From NCBI RefSeq assembly GCF_000379765.1, contig NZ_KB903498.1, forward strand, positions 190,778-254,777: a stretch of DNA of 64,000 bases, read 5' to 3'. Of this stretch, positions 16,326-23,650 are shown piece after piece. Numbering within the stretch: the stretch's first letter is position 1; the number at the start of each line of letters is the position of its first letter. The position numbers and the translations under genes are program-made. The notes under the pieces are model-generated. The model did not search any database. It was not told where the DNA came from and worked only from the letters and a program-made list of their open reading frames with translations. Source of the DNA: Flexithrix dorotheae DSM 6795. GTDB taxonomy: Bacteria; Bacteroidota; Bacteroidia; Cytophagales; Flammeovirgaceae.

Positions 16326-18698
16326 ATGGATAAAGCCACCTATACATTTAGTCTGTTTTTCTTTTGTCTTGGAATTTTTTGCCAGGCTCAGGATAATGGA
16401 TTGGTTTATGGGGTCGTAAAATCTATTGATGGAACACTATTACCTCATTCAATTATTCAGATTGAGGAAATCTCAAGAGGAGGAACTACCGACATCAATG
16501 GTGCTTATGCCTTGGATAATCTGCCTATAGGTGAATATTCCATTAAAGTATCTTTTGTGGGATATCATACCATTTCAAAAATCTTCAATATATCAAATTC
16601 AATAAAGGAGGTTCGGCTCAATTTTGTGCTAACGGAAAATACCACAACGCTGGAGGAAATTAATGTAGAGAGGAATTTGGTGGAAGAAAAGGAAATTGCT
16701 GGGTTTGCCATGGAGGGTATTTCTATGAAAGCGATTCGAAACCAATCTTTGGAAATTAACACAATTCTGGACCAAACAGCAGGAGTTCGTGTGAGAAAGG
16801 CAGGAGGTTTGGGCTCAAGGGCGGATTATTCGGTAAATGGTTTGGGAGGAAAATCTATCCGGTTCTTTATTGATGGTGTTCCCATGGACTATTTTGGTTC
16901 CTCCTACTCGGTAAATACCATTCCTATATCCTTAATTGATCGCATTGAAATTTATAAGGGAATAGTTCCCATAGAATTAAGTAATGATGCTTTAGGTGGT
17001 GCGATCAATCTGATTACCAAAAAAAGTTACGATAACGCTGTAGAATTGTCCTACTCTTTCGGATCTTTCAATACACATCGTGCATCCCTTTTGGCAAATT
17101 ACAGAAATAAGGATTCGGGTGCTACAGTCAGACTTTCTGCATTCTACAATTATTCAGACAATGATTATCAAATTTGGGGAGATGATGTATATGCCACAGA
17201 TCCTGAAACCTACACTGTTCAAAGAGGAATAAAAGTACGAAGGTTTCATGATGCCTTTGCATCCAAAGCAGTAAAAACAGACATTGGATTTACGAATAAA
17301 AAATTTGCTGATCAGTTTTTTTTAGGCTTGTTATACTCTGATTTGGATAAAGAACTCCAACATGGTTCTACCATGGAAGTCCCTTATGGAGAAGCTACCT
17401 ATAGCCAAAATGTTATCGTCCCCTATCTTGTGTATCAGAAACACGATTTGATTAAGGGATTCGATCTCAATCTATTTAGTTCATTGTCCCAATTGTCTAG
17501 GAGTCAGGTAGATACTTCTCGTAATATTTACAACTGGTATGGAGAAATTGAAGGAACTCGTACCCTTGGAGGCGAACGTGTCAGGACTTTAAATGAACTA
17601 AATGAGCGGGTCTTTTTAAACAGGGTAAATCTGGTTTACAGGATTAATGAACAACACCAGATTGGTTTTAATTCTATTGTAAGTTTGTTAAACCGAACTG
17701 AAAATGACCCGCTCATTACCCAAAAAAATGACGGGTACTGGTCTCCACAAAAGTTTAAAAAAACAAGTATGGGACTGCTTTTCCAAAGTGAAATGCTCCA
17801 AAAAAAGCTCAATACCTCTGTTTTTCTAAAAGCTTTCCATTTCAATGCTGACATCAAAACCTCTGAAATTATACAGGGTGTCCCCAATTATTTCACTGAA
17901 TATACTTCCTCCGGCAGTTTGGGATTTGGTTTTGCTGGTTCGTATCAATTAACTTCCCACCTCCGGATTACTACTTCCTTTGAAAAGGCTAACCGGTTGC
18001 CGGAAGCCAATGAAGTATTGGGAGATGGATTAATGGTAAGTAGTACCAGCAGTCTCCGGCCGGAAACAAGTTATAATGCAAATCTTGGATTTAATTTGCA
18101 ACTATTTGCAGCACAGGAAAACAGATTAAAATTATCTGCAAATGCCTTTTACAGGGATGTGTTTGACCTGATACAACAATGGCAATATGATTTAGGGGCC
18201 TTTGTTTATATTAACTTTGATGAAGTCCGGATGAGCGGACTGGATGCCAAACTGGAATATTGGTATAAATCAAAATTTAGCCTGACACAAACATTTTCCC
18301 ATTTGAACCCGATCATAAAATCGGATTTTGATGAATTGGGAAATAATAATATCACTCAGGGATCCCGTCTGCCAAATACCCCTTTCCTGCAATTGAATAC
18401 CAATGCCAGGTTGAATTTTAAAAATCTATTTCAGGCCAATTCGAAGATTTTTATTTACTGGACGATTGCCTATGTAGGTGCCTTCCATAGATACCCTGAA
18501 ATTATTGGGGAATTTAATAAAGATATAATCCCGGCACAACTAGTGAACGATTGTGGATTTGGCTACACCTTTCCCAACCAAAAACTTTCCCTTAGTCTGG
18601 ATTTCAATAACATCTTCAACGAACAGGTTTTTGATAATTACGCCATTCAAAATGCCGGTCGCTCAGCTTATTTTAAAATCACTTACAAAATAATTTAA
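16326..18698 (+). CDS. TonB-dependent receptor with CarboxypepD_reg-like domain (module 3)
   Basis: About 790-residue outer-membrane importer: signal peptide (to GIFCQAQD), CarboxypepD_reg-like domain (about 25-105), plug (GVRVRKAGGLGSRADYSVNG, IRFFIDGVPMDYFGSSYSVN, IDRIEIYKGIVPIELSNDALGGAINL) and a barrel ending AYFKITYKII. The plug and last strands (NIFNEQVFDNYAIQNAGRSAYFK) closely match the receptor at 7020-9440, so the two are paralogues. ATG 16326 is chosen; an in-frame TTG at 16317, 10 bp after AAGGA, is an alternative adding three residues. It heads a four-gene unit and is probably controlled by the divergent PchR-like regulator. Confidence 0.9.
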   Translation: MDKATYTFSLFFFCLGIFCQAQDNGLVYGVVKSIDGTLLPHSIIQIEEISRGGTTDINGAYALDNLPIGEYSIKVSFVGYHTISKIFNISNSIKEVRLNFVLTENTTTLEEINVERNLVEEKEIAGFAMEGISMKAIRNQSLEINTILDQTAGVRVRKAGGLGSRADYSVNGLGGKSIRFFIDGVPMDYFGSSYSVNTIPISLIDRIEIYKGIVPIELSNDALGGAINLITKKSYDNAVELSYSFGSFNTHRASLLANYRNKDSGATVRLSAFYNYSDNDYQIWGDDVYATDPETYTVQRGIKVRRFHDAFASKAVKTDIGFTNKKFADQFFLGLLYSDLDKELQHGSTMEVPYGEATYSQNVIVPYLVYQKHDLIKGFDLNLFSSLSQLSRSQVDTSRNIYNWYGEIEGTRTLGGERVRTLNELNERVFLNRVNLVYRINEQHQIGFNSIVSLLNRTENDPLITQKNDGYWSPQKFKKTSMGLLFQSEMLQKKLNTSVFLKAFHFNADIKTSEIIQGVPNYFTEYTSSGSLGFGFAGSYQLTSHLRITTSFEKANRLPEANEVLGDGLMVSSTSSLRPETSYNANLGFNLQLFAAQENRLKLSANAFYRDVFDLIQQWQYDLGAFVYINFDEVRMSGLDAKLEYWYKSKFSLTQTFSHLNPIIKSDFDELGNNNITQGSRLPNTPFLQLNTNARLNFKNLFQANSKIFIYWTIAYVGAFHRYPEIIGEFNKDIIPAQLVNDCGFGYTFPNQKLSLSLDFNNIFNEQVFDNYAIQNAGRSAYFKITYKII

Positions 18699-18725
18699 CA
18701 AGCAAAATAAATTTAACAGTTTACT

Positions 18726-20012
18726 ATGAAATATTTATTCAAAACAATCACCATTCTGCTCATTGCAATTTTGGGTTTTTCCTGTGAAGAGGAAGGCAAT
18801 GATCCAGTAGATCCAGTAGTCAAAAATACTTTCAGTGTATTGGGCACAATTGACGGGGCATATTACCTTACCCAAACGGAGAAATTAAATGAGGGCAATT
18901 TTTCCTTTGTGGATAATGGTACTCAGTTAGAAGCAGACCAGGCCGCACGAATCATTTCCTCAGGAGAATACATTTATTCATTAAACTACGGAACGGGATT
19001 ATTGACTCAGCTCAAGCCAAATACCTCCGGTAATTATGACAAGGTGAAGGAAATTAATGCTGGTTTATCCGTTGGGACAAACCGACCGCGGTTTCATCTG
19101 GCGGAAGAGAATACAATTTTAGTTTATAATGTGGTAGTTACTCCTGTAGTCAATGAAAATGAAGAGGTCACCGATAATACCTGCACCCTCAGGCTGGCTA
19201 CGGTTTCCCTGCCCAATCTTACCATTTCCAACCTGACCGAATTTGAAATTCCACAAAGTGAAAACGCAAAAAACGGTGCCACTATAGGCTATCATCCCAT
19301 GCGGGTAGATTCTCCAATTATTTCCGGAGACAAAATCTATTTTGGACTGATGCATCTGGATATGTATGATCCATCAGTTCCTCCTCCATTCAAAGTTCCT
19401 AAACAAACCGGACTAGAGACTTTGGTATTCGATTATCCTTCCTATACCAATGGTACAGTGATTTCTACCAGTATGGCAGCGGGTCATACCTGCGGGTATC
19501 GGGCTCCTTCCATGCATTTGGATGAAAATGGAGATGTTTATCAGTCGAACTGGTTCATGTCAGCCAATTCGTTTGATTTATCTGCTGGAGACAAAACTGT
19601 AATCACCCGCCTAAAAAATGGGGCTTATGATGAGAGTTATGAATTCAATATTTCAGACGCTTTGGGAATAGAATCCAATGTAGGTACAGCTGGCTGGTTT
19701 TATGCCGGAAATGGAATTGGCTACATGCCGCTTCATTTGGAAAACGAAGGAAATTACTATACCGAAAACTCCTGGAGCCTGGCTCGGATCGATCTTTACA
19801 ATAAGAAAGTTCAAAAGCTAAATGTGCCCATGTCGATGTTATTCAGCTATGAAAGTGGGGTAGTAAAAGATGGCAAATTCTACATGGCAATTAGTCCTAT
19901 CGGAGGGGAAGCCTATGTTTATGAATTTGATCCTGCTTCTGAAAGTCCGGATGCCTTCACAAAAGGGCTAAAACTGGATGGGGGAAATCTTCAAATTGAC
20001 GGAATCTATTAA
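18726..20012 (+). CDS. DUF4374-type lipoprotein (module 3)
   Basis: 428-residue predicted lipoprotein with a lipobox (ILGFSC) followed by EEEGNDPVDP, almost identical in layout to the lipoprotein at 9445. Internal matching segments (the dipeptide motif YDESYEFNIS against YDDSYVFDIS, and AGHTCGYR against AGMTAGYR) support common descent. Repeated beta-strand units suggest a beta-propeller. It starts 28 bp after the receptor stop and is followed by an intercistronic hairpin. A surface accessory role for the receptor is inferred. Confidence 0.8.
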   Translation: MKYLFKTITILLIAILGFSCEEEGNDPVDPVVKNTFSVLGTIDGAYYLTQTEKLNEGNFSFVDNGTQLEADQAARIISSGEYIYSLNYGTGLLTQLKPNTSGNYDKVKEINAGLSVGTNRPRFHLAEENTILVYNVVVTPVVNENEEVTDNTCTLRLATVSLPNLTISNLTEFEIPQSENAKNGATIGYHPMRVDSPIISGDKIYFGLMHLDMYDPSVPPPFKVPKQTGLETLVFDYPSYTNGTVISTSMAAGHTCGYRAPSMHLDENGDVYQSNWFMSANSFDLSAGDKTVITRLKNGAYDESYEFNISDALGIESNVGTAGWFYAGNGIGYMPLHLENEGNYYTENSWSLARIDLYNKKVQKLNVPMSMLFSYESGVVKDGKFYMAISPIGGEAYVYEFDPASESPDAFTKGLKLDGGNLQIDGIY

Positions 20013-20027
20013 TCTTAATCAGGAAGT

Positions 20028-20056
20028 GGTGCAAATATTAAGTAGAAATTTGCACC
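20028..20056 (+). terminator. Intercistronic hairpin in module 3
   Basis: GGTGCAAAT / ATTTGCACC, a 9-bp perfect stem with an 11-nt loop, sits between the DUF4374 stop (20012) and the next ATG (20077). It lacks a T tract, so it more likely attenuates or stabilises the transcript than ends it. Confidence 0.45.
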
Positions 20057-20076
20057 GCCTCTATAAAGTTAATTCT

Positions 20077-20664
20077 ATGAAAACTTACCTTTTTATCATC
20101 TTACTGGCTTGTATTTTTGTGGGCTGTAATCAGCAAAAAAATGAGCGTTTTAATTATACACTCATAAAATCCATGATTGATGTTACCCCCGACCAAGTTG
20201 AAAAATTTGATGCTATAACTTCCAGATATACCACACTTGGAAGGGAAACCTATGATAAATTTCATCACGATAAGGAAAAACTTGCCAAAGAGTTGGAAAA
20301 AGTGGCAAAAAACCAGGATGCTGAAATGCAATCTCTTCTAAGTGAAGCACAATACGTCATTTACGAACGGGAAATTAAAATAGAGCGCAAGGGCCGGGAA
20401 CAACACAATATGAATCTAATAAAAAATGCCCTGGAAATGGACAGTACCCAACAAGTTCAATTTGACAGGGCAAATGAAGCTTTCTACACCACACTTATAG
20501 ATAACCATGATAATTATCACGGAAAACCAGATGTGTATTTGGAATACTATAAAGAATTAGATGTGAGTCGCAGAGCAGCCTTCGAAGAGTTCATGAATTC
20601 TGATCAATACAACCTGTATTTAAAGCTGGTGGATGAGTATAAAATTGGAAAATCTGAACACTAA
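20077..20664 (+). CDS. Small helical lipoprotein of unknown function (module 3)
   Basis: 195 residues from ATG 20077: signal peptide and lipobox (LLACIFVGC), then a charged, mostly helical protein (LTXXQ/Spy-like repeats: MIDVTPDQVEKFDAITSRY and LEMDSTQQVQFDRANEAFY). The two repeated helical halves resemble periplasmic Spy-type proteins, but I do not assign a family. The open frame reaches back to 19978 inside the previous gene, but only ATG 20077 gives a lipoprotein signal. Its end overlaps the next PepSY gene by 32 bp. Module 2 has no counterpart. Confidence 0.72.
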   Translation: MKTYLFIILLACIFVGCNQQKNERFNYTLIKSMIDVTPDQVEKFDAITSRYTTLGRETYDKFHHDKEKLAKELEKVAKNQDAEMQSLLSEAQYVIYEREIKIERKGREQHNMNLIKNALEMDSTQQVQFDRANEAFYTTLIDNHDNYHGKPDVYLEYYKELDVSRRAAFEEFMNSDQYNLYLKLVDEYKIGKSEH

Positions 20665-21856
20665 AAAGAAAGTCGGAATTTGCAGGTCACTTCTTCGGAA
20701 AAAAAGAAGGAATGAATCCGGGCTTAAATATATCATGTCGGTGTCACATTTATGGCTCGGACTTTCTTCCTCTGTGGTTGTTTTCATTGTCTGTCTCACT
20801 GGAAGCTTATATGCTTTTAAAGGACAAATTGAAAATTTAGTAAATTATCAATTGCTATACGTCCCACAAGTTAAAACAAATCAACAACCTGTAGACTTAT
20901 TGCTTTCTAAATTTGAAAAACAATATGGGAAGGCAACCCAGGTATTTTGGTTTCCCGAAAATAATCGAAGTGTCCTCATTTCAAGCTTTAGTAAGGAAAA
21001 TTTAGGTCATTCTGTTTATTTCGATCCTTATTCAGGAGAAGTGCTTGGAACTAAAAATGAGCACGTAAGTAAGTTATTTGACTTCATTTTAGAATTACAC
21101 CGATTTCTCCTGATTGACGAAATCGGTAAAACTATTGTGGGGATTAGCGTATTGATTTTTGTTTATATGCTTTTATCTGGTTTGGTTTTGTGGTTTCCCA
21201 GAAAAATGAAACAATTAAAAAATGGGCTACGCATTAGATGGAATGCGCATTTCTTTCGGCTCAATTATGACCTTCATAAAGTATTGGGATTTTATGCCTT
21301 TTTATTGCTATTATTCATTGCCATAACTGGTTTGTATGTTTCCTTTCACTGGGTTAAAAATACCATAATCGTTAGTTTAGGAGGAAATTCAATTGTGATC
21401 TCTGAGGACAATCTGGAATTAAAAAATGAATTATCACAATCCTTTATGTCTATTCTAAATGAACTGGAGTCAGAAAATGAACCCTCAGGAAAAATTGATT
21501 CTTTGTCTGTACAACAAGTTATGGCCATATGCGATTCAGTTTTTCCCTTACCCGGAGAAATACAATTACAGTTGCCAAATGAGGTGGTCAATACCGTTCA
21601 GATTACCAAATCGAATGCCCATAATATATTGAACATTTCAGTGCCTGACCGAATCCTGCTTTCCAAAAAAGGGAATATACGAGACGTGATGACTTTTGCC
21701 TACCTGCCCTTACACAAACAGTTTATGGCCGTTGCAAAACCACTTCACACCGGGGAAATTATGGGCCTTCCCGGAATTATTTTGTATTTCTGTATTAGTT
21801 TAACAGGTTGTTCTCTACCCATTACAGGCTTTATTATCTGGTGGAAAAAAAGATAG
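20633..21856 (+). CDS. PepSY-associated transmembrane protein (module 3)
   Basis: 407 residues, PepSY_TM layout: a basic N-terminus, helix 1 (SHLWLGLSSSVVVFIVCLTGSLYAF), a periplasmic PepSY region (VYFDPYSGEVLG), helices near 165-190 and 215-245 (NYDLHKVLGFYAFLLLLFIAITGLY), a second periplasmic part and a last helix (LPITGFIIWWKKR). Histidines in SHLW, LHRF, DLHK and PLHTGE fit a haem-binding reductase. ATG 20633 overlaps the lipoprotein gene by 32 bp; Met35 (MSVSHLW) is an alternative start without overlap. It is probably the last gene of the module; ferric-chelate reduction is inferred. Confidence 0.85.
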   Translation: MSIKLENLNTKKKVGICRSLLRKKRRNESGLKYIMSVSHLWLGLSSSVVVFIVCLTGSLYAFKGQIENLVNYQLLYVPQVKTNQQPVDLLLSKFEKQYGKATQVFWFPENNRSVLISSFSKENLGHSVYFDPYSGEVLGTKNEHVSKLFDFILELHRFLLIDEIGKTIVGISVLIFVYMLLSGLVLWFPRKMKQLKNGLRIRWNAHFFRLNYDLHKVLGFYAFLLLLFIAITGLYVSFHWVKNTIIVSLGGNSIVISEDNLELKNELSQSFMSILNELESENEPSGKIDSLSVQQVMAICDSVFPLPGEIQLQLPNEVVNTVQITKSNAHNILNISVPDRILLSKKGNIRDVMTFAYLPLHKQFMAVAKPLHTGEIMGLPGIILYFCISLTGCSLPITGFIIWWKKR

Positions 21857-21877
21857 TATTTTTGTCTGTCCTTGCTT

Positions 21878-22558
21878 TTAGGAAAGGTTTTCTATTGCTC
21901 CTTTATCAAAACCTTTTGCAATTAACCTGATTCCCAAAGTAACTTCAAATAAAGCAGTGGGTGTGTTTAAAATCAAATATTCAGTGGTGATCACTTCCAA
22001 CACCTGAAATAGCAGTAACAAACTGGCAATTACAGATAACAAAGTGGCAGATAAAGCCCAGACTGAAAGCCATTTGGGAATTAATCTGGACTTAAAAAGC
22101 AATATGTAAAACAGCAAATTACCTGCGCATAACACTAAAATCATGAACACATGGTTTACATAGTCTCTTGTGGTTTTCAGTAAATTTCCCAATGTTTCAA
22201 TTTCCGGGGTCTGAGCGGGCTCACTTACAAATGCCTGACTCAAGGCTAATATTTCCATCAACAGTATACTTCCCAACACCACTAACCCTGCTGCAATTAT
22301 TCTAAAACTCAAAAATCCCAAAGCCAGACTTTCTCCATAACTTTTGATTTTGGGAAATAACAAAAGGGCAAAGGACAAATAAACGAGCCCCATAATGAAC
22401 TGAAAGATCGTGCCTGAGATCACCTGATTTGGATGTGCTGCAGCTTTCGTCAAAAAATCTGCAGCATCAACTGCGGGTGCTACGCTTAATATTCCAGCCA
22501 CCAAAGCCAAAATCAAAAGCATCCCTGCTACTCTTGTTTTGCGTTTTTCTAACTCCAT
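21878..22558 (-). CDS. DUF4386 family membrane protein
   Basis: 226 residues with six predicted helices (about 11-30, 45-68, 78-103, 130-155, 160-185 and 200-218) and the DUF4386 features: an N-terminal RVAGMLLILALVAGILS segment, FLTKAAAHPNQVISGTIFQFIMG, and a central LLKTTRDYVNHVFM. Biochemical function is unknown. It is convergent with the module 3 PepSY gene, with 21 bp between the stops. An AraC regulator lies 120 bp upstream on the same strand. A short sequence matching its 3' end is found at 15146-15211. Confidence 0.85.
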   Translation of the reverse strand: MELEKRKTRVAGMLLILALVAGILSVAPAVDAADFLTKAAAHPNQVISGTIFQFIMGLVYLSFALLLFPKIKSYGESLALGFLSFRIIAAGLVVLGSILLMEILALSQAFVSEPAQTPEIETLGNLLKTTRDYVNHVFMILVLCAGNLLFYILLFKSRLIPKWLSVWALSATLLSVIASLLLLFQVLEVITTEYLILNTPTALFEVTLGIRLIAKGFDKGAIENLS

Positions 22559-22678
22559 TTTTGTTACCCTCTAATAATTACTTTTCTACAGCTTCTTGCT
22601 GATTTTTATAAAACCTTGTCTCAAAAGTATTTTCCGGGGTAAACAAAAAATTGTAAAAAACTGACATTCTCCTGTGTG

Positions 22679-23443
22679 TTACTCGCTTAATTTCCAGAAG
22701 TGCTTAGGATTAAAACCAGTAAATGCCTTAAACTCATGATTGAGATGAGCCTGATCAAAATATCCATTGGCATAGGCCAATTCTGTGAGATTCGGACCTT
22801 GGGAATATGATTTGATGACAGATTCAAAGCGAATAATTCTCGAATACATTTTAGGGTTAAAGCCTGAAAATTCGGCAAATCGCCTTTTAAATTGCCTTGG
22901 GGAAAGGCAAACTTCTCTGGCCAATTCAATCACTTTTGAAGTTCCCTTGTTTTCTTTAATGTACCTGATGATCCTGGTAATTTGAGGGTCTTCATATTTC
23001 CGGTTTGGCAAGAGTGATTTGAAAAAATCTGATAAAATCGCTATCCGCTGTTCAGAGCTGGGGGCAAGTGCCATTTTTTCAGTCAAAATACTTCCTTCCT
23101 GACCTAAAAAAGTATCCAGGGACATAAATTCCCGATAAAGCTTGTTTGCAGGAATATTAAAAAGTTTGGGTATGGCATGGGGATAAAATGATACACCAAT
23201 TAAGTGATAAAAATCGCTAACCGGGAATTGAGTAGGTACTGCCGTTTGTCCCTGCACTGAGGAAAATAACAATTCTGCATAACGACTATTATTTTGGAAG
23301 GCAAAGGTAATTTCTGCCAAACTGTTTGCTATTACATAATAAATTGCATTAGATTTTTGCAATTTCTCATCCCATGTGGCCACCCAGAAATAGCTAATAT
23401 ATTCTTTAAGCTCCTCACAAGGCGGTATTATCTTATAATTCAT
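22679..23443 (-). CDS. AraC-family transcriptional regulator (DUF6597-type N-terminus)
   Basis: 254 residues. The N-terminal domain begins YKIIPPCEELKEYISYFWVAT, the start typical of DUF6597-type AraC regulators, and includes HLIGVSFYPHAIPKLF. The C-terminal AraC DNA-binding domain (about 150-250) has KVIELAREVCLSPRQFKRRFAEFSGFNPK and LTELAYANGYFDQAHLNHEFKAFTGFNP. It lies upstream of the DUF4386 gene on the same strand and may regulate it. The inducer is unknown. Confidence 0.88.
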   Translation of the reverse strand: MNYKIIPPCEELKEYISYFWVATWDEKLQKSNAIYYVIANSLAEITFAFQNNSRYAELLFSSVQGQTAVPTQFPVSDFYHLIGVSFYPHAIPKLFNIPANKLYREFMSLDTFLGQEGSILTEKMALAPSSEQRIAILSDFFKSLLPNRKYEDPQITRIIRYIKENKGTSKVIELAREVCLSPRQFKRRFAEFSGFNPKMYSRIIRFESVIKSYSQGPNLTELAYANGYFDQAHLNHEFKAFTGFNPKHFWKLSE

Positions 23444-23503
23444 CAGTTTTCACAAGTGGTTTGGAGGAAGAACCTGGGCTATTCATTGTTTTTAAAAATT
23501 AAA

Positions 23504-23557
23504 TTGTCAATTTCTATCCCGGGATTATCACTTAAATCTCAAAATAGAAATTGACAA
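23504..23557 (-). terminator. 13-bp inverted repeat after the GH92 gene
   Basis: TTGTCAATTTCTA (23504-23516) and TAGAAATTGACAA (23545-23557) are perfectly complementary with a 28-nt loop. On the minus strand the structure is 94 bp past the GH92 stop and is followed by TTTAATTTTT. It is likely the end of the glycan-locus transcript; an operator of the AraC gene (start 23443) is the alternative. Confidence 0.5.
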
Positions 23558-23650
23558 AGGAATACCCAAAAGCAAGATAATGATTTTCCTAATAATTGGA
23601 AAATTAATGAACCTTCCTCAACAAAGTACTATGACACAAAATAAGCGTTT

